From positions 4,092,001 through 4,156,000 of the forward strand of contig NZ_CP061379.1 of the NCBI RefSeq assembly GCF_015624505.1: 64,000 nt of DNA, read 5' to 3'. Below the pieces are notes generated by a model. That model had not been told where the DNA came from, searched no databases, and saw only the letters and a program-made list of their open reading frames with translations. Every line of letters begins with the position of its first letter. The stretch's first letter is position 1. Origin of the DNA: Bradyrhizobium commune (GTDB taxonomy: Bacteria > Pseudomonadota > Alphaproteobacteria > Rhizobiales > Xanthobacteraceae). The position numbers were made by a program, and so were the translations under genes. Below are positions 50,637-60,741 of this stretch, in pieces.

Positions 50637-52457
50637 ATGAGTACCGCCACGACCGACACGCCCAAATCCGGGACAAAGTTTGAAACGAAGTTCGATGCGG
50701 AGGCCTTCGCGATGAATGTCGCGCGGGCCTTGGAAAGCGGCGGCAAGGCGCTCGCCGCCTATCTCAAGCCGCGCGAAAGCGGCGAGGTGCAGGATCGCCC
50801 GCCGGCCGAGCTCGCCGAGGTCGTCAAGACCTTCACGTCGGTCGCCGAATATTGGCTCTCGGACCAATCGCGCGCGTCGGATGTGCAGACCAAGCTCGCC
50901 AAGGACTATCTCGACCTCTGGGGCTCGGCGTCGCGGCGCATGGCCGGCCAGGATGCCCCGCCGGCGATTTCGCCCTCGCCGCGCGACAAGCGCTTTGCCG
51001 ATCCGGAATGGAAGTCGAACCAGTTCTTCGACTTCATGATGCAGCTCTATCTGCTGACCAGCAAATGGGCGCAGGAGCTGGTGCAGGACGCCGACGGGCT
51101 CGATCCGTCGACGCGCCGCAAGGCCGAGTTCTACGTGCAGCAGGTCACCAACGCGATCTCGCCGTCGAACTTCGTTCTGACCAATCCGGAGGTGCTGCGC
51201 GAGACGGTGGCCTCAAGCGGCGAAAATCTCGCGCGCGGCCTGACGATGCTGGCAGAGGACATCGCCGCCGGCAAAGGCATGCTGAAGATCCGTCAGTCCA
51301 ACCCGGACAATCTCGTGGTCGGCGTCAACATGGCGACGACGCCGGGCAAGGTGATCTACCAGAACGAGATGATGCAGCTGATCCAGTATTCTCCGACCAC
51401 GGAGAATGTGCTGCGCACGCCGCTCTTGATCATTCCGCCCTGGATCAACAAGTTCTACATCCTCGATCTCAAGCCGGAGAAATCCTACATCAAGTGGTGC
51501 GTCGACCAGGGCATCACCGTGTTCGTGATCTCATGGGTCAATCCGGACAAGCGGCTCGGCACCAAGAGCTGGGAAGATTACATGAAGGAAGGCCCGCTCA
51601 CGGCGATGGACGTGATCGAGAAGGCCACCGGCGAGATGAAGGTGCACACCGCCGGCTATTGCGTCGGCGGCACCATGCTCGCGACCACGCTGGCCTGGCT
51701 CGCCGAGAAGCGGCGCCAGCGCGTGACCTCGGCGACGTTCTTTGCGGCGCAGGTCGACTTCACCCATGCCGGCGATCTGCTGGTGTTCGTCGACGAGGAG
51801 CAGATCGCAGCGCTCGAGCAGGACATGAAGGCGTCCGGCGTGCTCGAAGGCTCGAAGATGGCGATGGCCTTCAACATGCTGCGCTCGAACGATTTGATCT
51901 GGTCCTACGTCGTCAGCAACTATCTGAAGGGCCAGCAGCCGAGCGCGTTCGACCTGCTGCACTGGAATTCGGACGCGACGCGCATGACCGCGGCGAACCA
52001 TTCCTATTATTTGCGCAACTGCTATCTTGAGAACCGGCTGTCGGCGGGCTCGATGGTGCTCGACAACACCCTGCTCGACCTCTCCAAGGTCAAGGTGCCC
52101 GTCTACAACCTCGCCACGCGCGAGGACCACATCGCGCCGGCGGAATCGGTGCTGTACGGCTCGCAGTTCTTCGGCGGCCCGGTGAAATATGTGCTGTCCG
52201 GCTCCGGCCACATCGCCGGCGTCGTCAATCCGCCCGCCTCGAACAAGTACCAATACTGGACCAACGACACCATCAAGGACGTCAACGTCGCCCAATGGCT
52301 GAAAGGTGCAGTCGAGCACAAGGGTTCATGGTGGCCGGACTGGCGCGAGTGGCTGGGCGCGCTCGACCCGGAGGAGGTCCCGGCGCGCAGCGTCGGCAGC
52401 GAGGCGCTGCCCCCGCTCGAGGACGCGCCCGGTAGCTATGTCAGGGTCCGCGCATAG
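50637..52457 (+). CDS. phaC: Class I poly(3-hydroxyalkanoate) synthase
   Basis: A 606-residue enzyme that polymerises (R)-3-hydroxyacyl-CoA into storage polyester granules. The alpha/beta hydrolase core has the lipase-like box GYCVGG with nucleophile Cys342, the Asp in TREDHIAPAES and the catalytic His in SGSGHIAGVVNPP. The N-terminal PHBC_N domain contains FFDFMMQLYLLTSKWAQELV and PSNFVLTNPEVL. Length matches class I PhaC (no PhaE or PhaR subunit needed). phaA, phaB or a phasin gene is not seen next to it. Start ATG 50637. Confidence 0.96.
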   Translation: MSTATTDTPKSGTKFETKFDAEAFAMNVARALESGGKALAAYLKPRESGEVQDRPPAELAEVVKTFTSVAEYWLSDQSRASDVQTKLAKDYLDLWGSASRRMAGQDAPPAISPSPRDKRFADPEWKSNQFFDFMMQLYLLTSKWAQELVQDADGLDPSTRRKAEFYVQQVTNAISPSNFVLTNPEVLRETVASSGENLARGLTMLAEDIAAGKGMLKIRQSNPDNLVVGVNMATTPGKVIYQNEMMQLIQYSPTTENVLRTPLLIIPPWINKFYILDLKPEKSYIKWCVDQGITVFVISWVNPDKRLGTKSWEDYMKEGPLTAMDVIEKATGEMKVHTAGYCVGGTMLATTLAWLAEKRRQRVTSATFFAAQVDFTHAGDLLVFVDEEQIAALEQDMKASGVLEGSKMAMAFNMLRSNDLIWSYVVSNYLKGQQPSAFDLLHWNSDATRMTAANHSYYLRNCYLENRLSAGSMVLDNTLLDLSKVKVPVYNLATREDHIAPAESVLYGSQFFGGPVKYVLSGSGHIAGVVNPPASNKYQYWTNDTIKDVNVAQWLKGAVEHKGSWWPDWREWLGALDPEEVPARSVGSEALPPLEDAPGSYVRVRA

Positions 52458-52540
52458 CGGAAGCTTCCTTGCGCATGGCGCAATCTTGCGCGCTTGTATA
52501 AGCTCGCTTTCGCCACCGCGATGAATGAGGGGACCGGGTT

Positions 52541-52939
52541 ATGACGCGTGAATTGTTCTGGCTGACTTGGACGGTGATCCTGACCGGCATTCTCTGGATC
52601 CCCTACGTGCTCAACCGCTGCCAGGTGCGCGGCCTCGGCGGCGCGATGGCCAATCCCGCGCGCGGCGACAAGCCGCACGCCGAATGGGCGAACCGGCTGA
52701 TGTTCGCGCATGACAACGCGGTCGAGAACCTCGTGATCTTCGCGCCGCTGGTCCTGATCCTCAACGCGATCGACTATTCCTCGAAATGGACCGTGCTCGC
52801 CTGCGTTGTCTATTTCTGGTCGCGCGTCGCCCATCTGATCGTCTACGCGCTCGGCATCCCGGTATTCCGCACGCTGGCCTTCACCGTCGGCTTCCTGGCC
52901 CAGGCGGTGCTGGCGCTGGCGATCTTCAAGGTGTTTTGA
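52541..52939 (+). CDS. MAPEG-family membrane protein
   Basis: A 132-residue protein with four predicted membrane helices and the MAPEG motif ANRLMFAHDNAVENLVIFAPLV (related to the family's conserved ERxxxAxxN-type element). Eukaryotic relatives are glutathione transferases and leukotriene synthases; bacterial ones are largely uncharacterised. Start ATG 52541, 83 bases after phaC. Confidence 0.88.
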   Translation: MTRELFWLTWTVILTGILWIPYVLNRCQVRGLGGAMANPARGDKPHAEWANRLMFAHDNAVENLVIFAPLVLILNAIDYSSKWTVLACVVYFWSRVAHLIVYALGIPVFRTLAFTVGFLAQAVLALAIFKVF

Positions 52940-53025
52940 GGGGACCACGAGCACGAATGAGGCTGTTCCCCCTTGCGGCCCGAAGGTATCTTCCGGTGCG
53001 GGGGCAACCACAATGAGGAGCTGCG

Positions 53026-53376
53026 ATGCGGATCCTTTTGCCAATCGTCGCGACGATCGCCCTCGCCGGCCTTTGCGGCAGCGCCTGCGCGCAGGCCCAA
53101 TGCCCTGAACTGACCCGCCTGCGCAGCGAGGCGACGGAATCATCCAAGCCAAAGATGCGCGGTTTGATGATCGGCCGCTGCGAAGACCATATTCGCGCAT
53201 CGCAGGCCTGGAGCGCTGTCCTCGACTACGCAAGGGAGCATCAGGACGTCTGCGATGTTTCAAGCCAGTCGCTCAGCGCACTCGAGGCCTCCCGCCGCGC
53301 GGCAGTGACGGTCCGCGACAACGTCTGTGCCGGCCGGCCTGCTCGGCCGTTTCCCGCGGATATCATTCAGCAGTAA
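53026..53376 (+). CDS. Small periplasmic protein of unknown function
   Basis: A 116-residue precursor from ATG 53026 (GAGGAG upstream), with signal peptide MRILLPIVATIALAGLCGSACAQA. The mature protein is helical and contains four cysteines (QCPELTRL, IGRCEDH, HQDVCDVS and DNVCAGR), probably forming two disulfides. Family not recognised. Confidence 0.65.
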   Translation: MRILLPIVATIALAGLCGSACAQAQCPELTRLRSEATESSKPKMRGLMIGRCEDHIRASQAWSAVLDYAREHQDVCDVSSQSLSALEASRRAAVTVRDNVCAGRPARPFPADIIQQ

Positions 53377-53483
53377 AGAACACCGTGCCGCGCGCGACAC
53401 GACGACGCGCGCAGCAGCGATGGGCTGGCTCTGCGACGCATCACCGAAGACGTGCTGCGCTGCGCCCGGAGCGCGTCCTGCCC

Positions 53484-54458
53484 CTACTCTTCCGGCAGGC
53501 CCAGCATCAGCCGCATGTTCTGCACGGCTGCGCCCGAGGCGCCCTTGCCGAGATTGTCGAGCCGGGCGACCAGCAGCGCCTGGTGATATTTGTCGCTGGC
53601 GAAGACATAGAGCTCGAGCCTATTGGTCTCGTTGAGCGCTTCCGGCTCGAGCTTACCGCCCTCTTTCTGAAGCGGCATCACCGAGACGTATTTCGAGCCG
53701 GCGTAGCGCTTGGCCATCGCGGCCTGGAGATCGGCGCCGTCAGGTTTGCCCGGCAGCGTGTCGAGTTGGAGCGGGATCGAGACCAGCATGCCCTGCCGGT
53801 AGTTGCCGACCGACGGAATGAAGATCGGCCGCCGCGTCAGATTGGAATAGAGCTGCAACTCCGGCAGATGCTTGTGCTCGAAGCCGAGGCCGTAGAGCTC
53901 GAAGGACGGCGCGCTGCCGTCCTCAAAACTCGCGATCATCGACTTGCCGCCGCCGGAATAGCCGCTCACCGCGTTGACGGTGACGGGATAGTCCGAAGGC
54001 AACAAACCGGCGTCGACGATCGGCCGCAACAGCGCGATGCCGCCGGTCGGATAGCAGCCGGGGTTGGAGACCTTCTTCGCGGCCTTGATCTTGGCGGCCT
54101 GGTCCGGCGTCAGCTCGGGAAAGCCATAGGCCCAGTCAGGCGCGACGCGATAGGCGGTCGAGGCGTCCAGTACCTTCGGCGCCGCGGCGCCCATGCTGTC
54201 GACCAGTGCGACGGTTTCCTTGGCGGCATCGTCGGGCAGGCAGAGAATGACGAGATCGACCTCCTCCATCAGCGCCTTCTTGGCCGCAGGGTCCTTGCGC
54301 TTGTCGTCGGCAATCGTCTTCATCACGACGTCGCTCTGGAGCTTCAACCGCTCGTTGATGCCGAGTCCGGTGGTGCCGGAGCCGCCATCGACGAAGACGG
54401 TCGCGGGCTTCTTGGCCGCGCCGGTGGTCGGGGCTTTGGTGGTCTCAGCGAGGCTCAT
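53484..54458 (-). CDS. argC: N-acetyl-gamma-glutamyl-phosphate reductase, type 2
   Basis: A 324-residue enzyme of arginine synthesis that reduces N-acetylglutamyl phosphate to the semialdehyde. The NADP site is [18 protein letters not shown], the active-site cysteine lies in SNPGCYPTG and the family element [10 protein letters not shown] is present. Compact length and sequence place it in the short (type 2) ArgC class common in alphaproteobacteria. An N-terminal extension of about 18 residues precedes the Rossmann domain. Its ATG overlaps the stop of the paiB-like gene (54455-54458). Confidence 0.95.
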   Translation of the reverse strand: MSLAETTKAPTTGAAKKPATVFVDGGSGTTGLGINERLKLQSDVVMKTIADDKRKDPAAKKALMEEVDLVILCLPDDAAKETVALVDSMGAAAPKVLDASTAYRVAPDWAYGFPELTPDQAAKIKAAKKVSNPGCYPTGGIALLRPIVDAGLLPSDYPVTVNAVSGYSGGGKSMIASFEDGSAPSFELYGLGFEHKHLPELQLYSNLTRRPIFIPSVGNYRQGMLVSIPLQLDTLPGKPDGADLQAAMAKRYAGSKYVSVMPLQKEGGKLEPEALNETNRLELYVFASDKYHQALLVARLDNLGKGASGAAVQNMRLMLGLPEE

Positions 54459-55123
54459 GGAAGGCTCCTTTCGAGCTTGTCGGTTTCGTTCGCGAAGGCT
54501 TCGGGCCTCACGTCCTGCATCAAGTGCGCGATCTCCTTTGCGTCAGCGGCGGGCTGCGCGCCGAGCGCATTGGCAATCGCCGTATAGTCGGCGTCGGACT
54601 TTTGCTGGTTGAGCTTGAAGCTGCCTTCGACCTCTTCAACCGTCATGACCAGGCCCACGATCCCCTTCTTCATCGCTTCCAGCCGGCCCGCCGTCATCTT
54701 GCCCGACGTCCACGGCTTCTTCGGCGAGAGCCAGTTCTCGAACTTGTCGCTGAGCGTATCGACCTGCACCGACAGCTCGTCGTCCGACAGCAGCCGCACC
54801 GGCCCGCTCAAATGCACCGACTGGTAGAGCCAGGTCGGCACCTGATCCGGCGAGACGTACCAGTCCGGCGACACATAAGCATCGGGGCCGTTGACCGCGA
54901 GCAGCCAGGACGTCGCGTCATCCGCCAACCTTATCAGCGGATTGTGACGGGCAACGTGAAAGGCGGCGCGCGGCGTGCCGTCATCGGCGTAGGTCAGGTA
55001 GAACGGCAGCTGCGAGGCGATCGGCCTCTTGCCGTCGAAAGCGCACATGGTGCCGAAGCCGCGCGCGTCGGCGAATTTCAGGCTCGCGGCGCGGTCCTGC
55101 TTGAAATGGGGTGGCGTATACAT
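54455..55123 (-). CDS. FMN-binding negative transcriptional regulator, PaiB family
   Basis: A 222-residue protein from ATG 55123 ([11 protein letters not shown]), the canonical PaiB beginning; the longer frame to 55252 is not used. Split-barrel flavin-binding features are [27 protein letters not shown] and [15 protein letters not shown]. In Bacillus subtilis PaiB lowers sporulation and protease genes; in proteobacteria it may be a flavin-linked enzyme. It overlaps argC by four bases, suggesting co-transcription. Confidence 0.9.
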   Translation of the reverse strand: MYTPPHFKQDRAASLKFADARGFGTMCAFDGKRPIASQLPFYLTYADDGTPRAAFHVARHNPLIRLADDATSWLLAVNGPDAYVSPDWYVSPDQVPTWLYQSVHLSGPVRLLSDDELSVQVDTLSDKFENWLSPKKPWTSGKMTAGRLEAMKKGIVGLVMTVEEVEGSFKLNQQKSDADYTAIANALGAQPAADAKEIAHLMQDVRPEAFANETDKLERSLP

Positions 55124-55349
55124 CGTGGTCTCCTGCTGGGCCTCCTCGGGGAGCCGCCGGATCAGATCGCGCTGACAGGAGAGAGAATGCCGCGGATCGG
55201 GTCCAGCGGCAAAGACGATGATCTCAAACGCGATCGACCGCCCAAACCGCAAGAGTGCGGCGGCGGCGACGGGCGAACAGAATGGTCGCGGCGTTGATCA
55301 TGGCGGGGGGCTATAAGGCCAGTTGTGGTTCTCGTCAAGATTCGAGACG

Positions 55350-55880
55350 TCACACCACCCGCCAGATCCATTCCATGATCTTCGCAATGACGTCGCCGAA
55401 CAGCAGCAGCGCCGCCGACCAGACCAGGGCCGAGACGAAATTGGCGGCCTGAAAACTCCAATAGGGCATCTCGAAAATGCCGGCAGCAAGCGGCACGGAA
55501 GCACGCAGCGGCCCGAAGAAGCGGCCGATGAAGATGCTGGGGACGCCCCAGCTGCGCACGAAAGCCTCGCCCCTTGGCAGGATATCCGGATAGCGCGACA
55601 GCGGCCACATCTGCGCGACCTGTTCCTTGTAGCGGTAGCCGAACCAGTAGGAGACCCAGTCTCCGAGCGCTGCCCCAATCGCGCCGGCAATCCAGACGGG
55701 ATAGAAGCTGATGCCGCTGACCCCGATCAGGGCGCCGATGGCGACCAGGGCACCCCAGGCAGGCAACAGCAGCGAGATGAAGGCGAGCGATTCCCCGAAC
55801 GCCAGCAGGAACACGATCGGAGCAGCCCAGGCCTGGTGAAGGCGCACGAAATCGGCCAGTGCGTGCGCAAACTGCTCCAT
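55350..55880 (-). CDS. DedA-family membrane protein
   Basis: A 176-residue protein with about four or five membrane segments. The DedA/SNARE-associated family pattern is evident: GALIGVSGISFYPVWIAGAIGAALGDWVSYWFGYRY and FIGRFFGPLRASVPLAAGI, including the conserved Arg in the FxGRFxGPxR element. Some members flip undecaprenyl phosphate or phosphatidylethanolamine across the membrane. Start ATG 55880. Confidence 0.9.
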   Translation of the reverse strand: MEQFAHALADFVRLHQAWAAPIVFLLAFGESLAFISLLLPAWGALVAIGALIGVSGISFYPVWIAGAIGAALGDWVSYWFGYRYKEQVAQMWPLSRYPDILPRGEAFVRSWGVPSIFIGRFFGPLRASVPLAAGIFEMPYWSFQAANFVSALVWSAALLLFGDVIAKIMEWIWRVV

Positions 55881-56154
55881 TCCAGATTAGCCTTCCCGCC
55901 CCGCCTTGAGGTCCTGCTCAATGAAAAGCACTGGTAAGCCAGGGACTTGTGTGACATCAAGTCACAAAGCCGGGCACGGACCGGCGTCAGGCGTCAATTT
56001 GCCGGGACTTGGTTAGCTTGCGGCGTAAAATCGCCGGTATTAGCTCCCACCCACGGCGCCCTGCCTGCCCTGCGGTAACCTTTCAAGACTAGCCGTGGCA
56101 TAGTCAGACCAACCGATTCGCCGCTTGCGCGGCCCTCAAAACGCATCAAGACAT

Positions 56155-58200
56155 ATGTCCAAGCAATTGAAAACCAAAGCAAAAGACGACTTGTTCGGCG
56201 CCGAAGAGCCGAAGCCCCGCGCGCCCGCCAAGGCGGCGGCGCGTGGCAGCGGCGGCGAAGCCGATTACACGGCTGCCGACATCGAGGTGCTCGAAGGCCT
56301 GGAACCGGTCCGGCGCCGGCCCGGCATGTATATCGGCGGCACCGACGAGAAGGCGCTGCATCACCTGTTCGCCGAAGTCATCGACAACTCGATGGACGAG
56401 GCGCTGGCGGGGCATGCGACCTTCATCGAGGTCGATCTCAGCGCCGACGGGTTCCTCACCGTCACCGACAACGGCCGCGGCATTCCGATCGATCCGCATC
56501 CAAAGTTCCCGAAGAAGTCGGCGCTCGAAGTCATCATGTGCACGCTGCATTCGGGCGGCAAGTTCGACAGCAAGGTGTACGAGACATCGGGCGGCCTGCA
56601 CGGCGTCGGCATCTCCGTCGTGAACGCGCTGTCCTCGCGTCTCGAGGTCGAGGTCGCGCGCGGCCAGAAGCTGCATCGCATGATCTTCGAGCGCGGCCAC
56701 CCCAAGGGCAAGCTCGAGGATCTCGGCAAGGTCAACAACCGCCGCGGCACCCGCGTGCGCTTCAAGCCCGACACCGACATCTTCGGCGCCAAGGCCGCGT
56801 TCAAGCCGCAGCGCCTGTTCAAGATGACGCGCTCGAAGGCCTACCTGTTCGGCGGTGTCGAAATCCGCTGGAATTGCGCGCCCGAGCTGCTCAAGGGCGT
56901 CGAGGACGTGCCGGCCGAGGCGACGTTCCACTTCCCTGGCGGCCTGAAGGATTATCTCGCCGCCGCCATCCATGCCGACACGCTGGTGCATCCGGATATC
57001 TTCTCCGGCAAGTCGGGCCGCAATGGCGCCCATGGCGCCTGCGAATGGGCGGTGGCCTGGACCGCGGACGCCGACGGCTTCCTGTCCTCCTACACCAACA
57101 CCGTGCCGACGCCCGATGGCGGTACGCATGAATCGGGCCTGCGCAGCGCGCTGCTGCGCGGCCTGAAGGACCACGCCGAACGCGTCGGCCAGGGCAAGCG
57201 CGCCTCGACCATCACCTCGGAAGACGTGATGGTGGGCGCTGCCGTGATGCTCTCGGTGTTCGTGCGCGAGCCTGAATTTCAGGGCCAGACCAAGGATCGT
57301 CTCGCCACCGCCGAAGCGCAGCGCATCGTCGAACAGGCGATGAAGGATCCGTTCGACCATTGGCTGTCCGGCAATCCCAACATGGCCAACCGGCTGCTCG
57401 ACTTCGTGATCGATCGCGCCGAGGAGCGGCTGCGCCGACGTCAGGAAAAAGAGACCGCGCGGAAAACCGCGGGCAAGAAGCTGCGCCTGCCCGGCAAGCT
57501 CGCCGACTGCACCGACGCCGGCACCGACGGCTCCGAGCTCTTCATCGTCGAGGGCGACTCGGCCGGCGGCAGCGCCAAGCAGGCGCGCGATCGCAAGACC
57601 CAGGCCGTTCTGCCGCTGCGGGGCAAGATCCTCAACGTCGCCTCCGCCGGCAAGGACAAGCTCACGGCGAACGCACAGCTCTCGGATCTCGTGCAGGCGA
57701 TCGGCTGCGGCCAGCTCCTGCACTATCGCGAAGAGGATCTGCGCTACCAGCGCATCATCATCATGACCGACGCCGACGTCGACGGCGCGCACATCGCTTC
57801 GCTGCTGATCACCTTCTTCTACCGGCAGATGCCGCGACTGATCGACGAAGGCCACCTCTTCCTCGCGGTGCCGCCGCTCTACAAGCTGACCCACGGCCAG
57901 AAATCGGTCTACGCGCGCGACGACAAGCACAAGGAAGAGCTGATCAAGAGCGCGTTCAACGCCAACGCCAAGGTCGAGGTCAACCGCTTCAAAGGCCTCG
58001 GCGAAATGATGCCGGCGCAGCTCAAGGAAACCACCATGGATCCGAGCAAGCGGACGCTGCTCAAGGTGGTGTTGCTCGCCGACGACCGCGACACCACGGC
58101 GGATTCGGTCGAGCGCCTGATGGGCACCAAGGCCGAAGCGCGCTTCGCCTTCATCTCCGACAAGGCCGAGTTCGCCAGCGAAGAGCTGCTCGACGTCTGA
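56155..58200 (+). CDS. parE: DNA topoisomerase IV subunit B
   Basis: A 681-residue type IIA topoisomerase ATPase subunit from ATG 56155. GHKL motifs: [20 protein letters not shown] and [15 protein letters not shown]. The TOPRIM domain contains [19 protein letters not shown] and [12 protein letters not shown]. ParE rather than GyrB is supported by the length and the absence of the GyrB insertion. A strong terminator follows. parC is not in this window. Confidence 0.95.
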   Translation: MSKQLKTKAKDDLFGAEEPKPRAPAKAAARGSGGEADYTAADIEVLEGLEPVRRRPGMYIGGTDEKALHHLFAEVIDNSMDEALAGHATFIEVDLSADGFLTVTDNGRGIPIDPHPKFPKKSALEVIMCTLHSGGKFDSKVYETSGGLHGVGISVVNALSSRLEVEVARGQKLHRMIFERGHPKGKLEDLGKVNNRRGTRVRFKPDTDIFGAKAAFKPQRLFKMTRSKAYLFGGVEIRWNCAPELLKGVEDVPAEATFHFPGGLKDYLAAAIHADTLVHPDIFSGKSGRNGAHGACEWAVAWTADADGFLSSYTNTVPTPDGGTHESGLRSALLRGLKDHAERVGQGKRASTITSEDVMVGAAVMLSVFVREPEFQGQTKDRLATAEAQRIVEQAMKDPFDHWLSGNPNMANRLLDFVIDRAEERLRRRQEKETARKTAGKKLRLPGKLADCTDAGTDGSELFIVEGDSAGGSAKQARDRKTQAVLPLRGKILNVASAGKDKLTANAQLSDLVQAIGCGQLLHYREEDLRYQRIIIMTDADVDGAHIASLLITFFYRQMPRLIDEGHLFLAVPPLYKLTHGQKSVYARDDKHKEELIKSAFNANAKVEVNRFKGLGEMMPAQLKETTMDPSKRTLLKVVLLADDRDTTADSVERLMGTKAEARFAFISDKAEFASEELLDV

Positions 58201-58618
58201 CGCGGAGATTTCCCGTCAAAAAGCCCCGGCTCAAGGCCGGGGCTTTTTCATTCGTGGCAACGATAGCGCCCTGCTCCAATGATTCCCACGGGGGCGATTC
58301 CCCCGCTGCCGCCCCGACTCGGCCAACGAGTCACTGCCGCCATGGCGGAGGCAGGATTGCCTCCATTTCGGACAAAGCCGGTTTCCTAACGAAAACTTAC
58401 CCGAGACCGAGATTCGAAAATTCGTTCAACTATATGATATTATTTGTCTTTTTAAGTATCAACGGGTTGCGCCTCAAAACCGGTCCGGCGGGCGTTTTCC
58501 GGCAACTGTGCCTGTCCGGCAACAGCATTTCGGCGGGAAACGTCTATAGTTCGGGCATCAGATGACACGAACTCCAGTGCGCTCGCGCCTGCTACAGACC
58601 AAAGTTGGGGATTTTATC
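58201..58618. other. Terminator and promoter region between parE and a porin gene
   Basis: No gene is seen in these 418 bases. The first 50 bases hold the parE terminator. Between 58425 and 58470 is the most AT-rich stretch of the neighbourhood (TTCAACTATATGATATTATT and following), which probably contains the porin promoter. The intervening ~170 bp contain several short GC hairpins without an assigned role. A long 5' leader upstream of 58619 is plausible. Confidence 0.5.
58218..58248 (+). terminator. Intrinsic terminator after parE
   Basis: AAAAGCCCCGGC and GCCGGGGCTTTTT form a 9-12 bp stem with loop TCAAG, ending in five Ts. Confidence 0.92.
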
Positions 58619-59404
58619 ATGAAGAAGATTTTGCTGGCTCTGACCGCGGTTGCGGCGATGACCGGTTCGGCCTCGGCGGCTGACCTTGCGGCTCGTCCCT
58701 ATGTGAAAGCCCCGATGGTTGCTCCGGTTGCCAACTGGACTGGCTTCTACATCTTCGGTGGCGCCGGCGGCGGCCTCTCGAACTCCGACCAGACCATCCT
58801 CGCGACGCCGACTGGCACGCCGCTGACGATCGCGCAGCGCCAGGGCGGTTCGGGCTGGTTCGGCACCGTCGGTCTCGGCTACGACTGGCAGTTCAACAGC
58901 ACTTGGGTCGCCGGCGTGTTCGCCGACGGTCAGTTCGGCAGCCTGCGCGCCACCGTGCAGGATCCGGTCCTCGGCATCACCGGCAACCAGAAGCTGGAAG
59001 ACTCCTGGGCCGCTGGTGTGCGCCTCGGCTGGCTGGTTGCCCCGAACGTGCTCTCCTATGTCAACGGCGGTTACTCCGGCGCCCACTTCGGCAGCACCAA
59101 CTTCCTGACGCTGGCGGGCGCTCCGGCCGGTGTCCACCTCAACGGCTACAACCGCAACGGCTTCTTCATCGGTGGTGGCGTCGAGAACAACCTGAACATC
59201 TTCGGCATCAGCGCGCCCGGCTGGTTCATGAAGACCGAATATCGCTCGGCCTTCTACAACGCCAAGACCAAGGATGAAATCTCCAACGTCACCAACCTGC
59301 CGACCGGTGTCGACAGCATCCGTGCCAACAGCTGGAACCAGACGATCTCGACCTCGCTGGTCTACCGCTTCAACTGGACCGGTCCGGTCGTCGCCAAGTA
59401 CTGA
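58619..59404 (+). CDS. Omp25/31-like outer-membrane beta-barrel protein (1)
   Basis: A 261-residue precursor from ATG 58619 with signal peptide MKKILLALTAVAAMTGSASA. The mature N-terminus DLAARPYVKAPM and the following WTGFYIFGGAGGG are the hallmark of rhizobial Omp25/Omp31-type porin-like proteins. It ends RFNWTGPVVAKY, with an aromatic last residue as the BAM signal. An eight-stranded barrel in the outer membrane is expected, with a structural or surface role. Two paralogues lie downstream on the other strand. Confidence 0.92.
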   Translation: MKKILLALTAVAAMTGSASAADLAARPYVKAPMVAPVANWTGFYIFGGAGGGLSNSDQTILATPTGTPLTIAQRQGGSGWFGTVGLGYDWQFNSTWVAGVFADGQFGSLRATVQDPVLGITGNQKLEDSWAAGVRLGWLVAPNVLSYVNGGYSGAHFGSTNFLTLAGAPAGVHLNGYNRNGFFIGGGVENNLNIFGISAPGWFMKTEYRSAFYNAKTKDEISNVTNLPTGVDSIRANSWNQTISTSLVYRFNWTGPVVAKY

Positions 59405-59426
59405 GCTGAACTTCACTTCAGACGTC

Positions 59427-59453
59427 AAAGCCCCGGCATTGCCGGGGCTTTTT
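59427..59453 (+). terminator. Intrinsic terminator after Omp gene 1
   Basis: AAGCCCCGGC and GCCGGGGCTT form a 10-bp stem with loop ATT, followed by Ts. Nearly identical in sequence to the parE terminator. Confidence 0.92.
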
Positions 59454-59686
59454 CGTTGCGACCTCCGCTGTCGACCGCGCTCGCTTTCGGCCAATCGCCA
59501 TCTCGCGATGAGCCATCGCCCCGGCCCTCGCGATCTCGCGTACGGACATGTGTCCTCCCCACGGCTCTGCGTCCGCAGCCATTGTGTCCGAACCGAAGCT
59601 ACGGCTAGTCTGGCGGGAAGTTTTCGTGACCCGCAGCGATCCTTATGCCGGGGGGCGCGACAGAATCAGACCGAGGGGAGGAATGC

Positions 59687-59872
59687 ATGCGCAGATTTCT
59701 GCTGATCGCAGGCCTGTTTGCTCTCGCTGTCGGCCTGCTCTGGATCGGACAAGGCACGGGTACCGTCGCCTGGCCGCGATCGAGCTTCATGATCAACCAG
59801 CTGCAATGGGCCGGCTATGGCGCCGCCATGGCCGGCTTCGGGCTGGTGCTGATCTGGCAGAGCAACCAATAG
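59687..59872 (+). CDS. Small two-helix membrane protein
   Basis: A 61-residue protein from ATG 59687, preceded by GAGGGGAGGA. Two hydrophobic helices, LLIAGLFALAVGLLWIGQG and AGYGAAMAGFGLVLIW, are joined by a short loop with WPRSSFMINQLQW. This resembles small conserved membrane proteins of rhizobia. It is 32 bases upstream of the SDR gene and probably co-transcribed. Function unknown. Confidence 0.7.
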   Translation: MRRFLLIAGLFALAVGLLWIGQGTGTVAWPRSSFMINQLQWAGYGAAMAGFGLVLIWQSNQ

Positions 59873-59904
59873 AAGAAACGAAGGCAAGAAAAGGTAGTGA
59901 AAGC

Positions 59905-60675
59905 ATGACATCCAGCCGGTTCGATCTTCGCGGCAAGGTCGCGATCGTCACGGGAGGCAATGGCGGCATCGGGCTCGGCCTCGCCCACGGTCTTGCCGAC
60001 GCCGGCGCCGACATCGCCGTGGTCGGACGCAACGAAGCCAAGTCCGCAGCAGCCGTCGCCGATCTCAAGCAGCGCGGCGTGAAGGCAATCGCGGTCACCA
60101 CCGACGTCACCGACAAGGCAGCCGTCGCTGCGATGATCGAGCGTGTCGTGAAAGATCTCGGCCGCATCGACATCCTCATCAACAATGCCGGCATGAGCAT
60201 CCGCAAGCCGCCGCACGAGCTCGAGCTCGACGAATGGAACAAGGTGATCGACACCAACCTGACCAGCGCGTTCGTCTGCTCGAAGCTGGCCTATCCGGCG
60301 TTGAAGGCATCTGGCAACGGCAAGGTGATCAATATCGGCTCGATGATGTCGATCTTCGGCGCGAGCTTCGCGACCGCTTATGCTGCGAGCAAAGGCGGCA
60401 TCGTGCAGTACACGCGCGCCTGCGCCAATGCCTGGGCGCCCGACAACATCCAGGTCAACGCCATCCTGCCCGGCTGGATCGACACCGACCTCACCCGTGG
60501 CGCGCGGCAACAGGTGTCGGGACTGCACGAGCGCGTGCTGGCGCGCACGCCTGCGGGGCGTTGGGGCGATATCGACGATTTCGCCGGCATCGCGGTGTTC
60601 CTCGCCTCACGCGCATCGAACTTCGTCACGGGCACCGCGATCCCCGTTGACGGTGGCTTCTCCGTAATGGCGTGA
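59905..60675 (+). CDS. SDR-family oxidoreductase
   Basis: A 256-residue classical short-chain dehydrogenase from ATG 59905; the much longer frame reaching back to 59548 overlaps the preceding small gene. Cofactor site VTGGNGGIGLG, NNAG motif INNAGMSI, active-site serine in NIGSMMS and YAASKGG. The GRN after the second strand favours NADP. Substrate unknown; similar to gluconate 5-dehydrogenase or 3-oxoacyl reductases. Confidence 0.9.
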   Translation: MTSSRFDLRGKVAIVTGGNGGIGLGLAHGLADAGADIAVVGRNEAKSAAAVADLKQRGVKAIAVTTDVTDKAAVAAMIERVVKDLGRIDILINNAGMSIRKPPHELELDEWNKVIDTNLTSAFVCSKLAYPALKASGNGKVINIGSMMSIFGASFATAYAASKGGIVQYTRACANAWAPDNIQVNAILPGWIDTDLTRGARQQVSGLHERVLARTPAGRWGDIDDFAGIAVFLASRASNFVTGTAIPVDGGFSVMA

Positions 60676-60694
60676 GACGCCTGCAGCAAACGAA

Positions 60695-60720
60695 AAGAGC
60701 CCCGGCACGCCGGGGCTCTT
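60695..60720. terminator. Bidirectional terminator hairpin
   Basis: AAGAGCCCCGGC and GCCGGGGCTCTT form a 12-bp perfect stem between convergent genes. On the minus strand it is followed by TTTTCG, on the plus strand by GAGG, so it serves mainly the leftward porin gene. Confidence 0.85.
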
Positions 60721-60741
60721 GAGGTCTGAATGGTGAAGCGA

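Noticed and set aside
56146..57930. 594-codon minus-strand frame opposite parE
   Set aside because: Shadow of the third-position GC bias. parE motifs are intact on the plus strand, and the antisense product has no recognisable domain.
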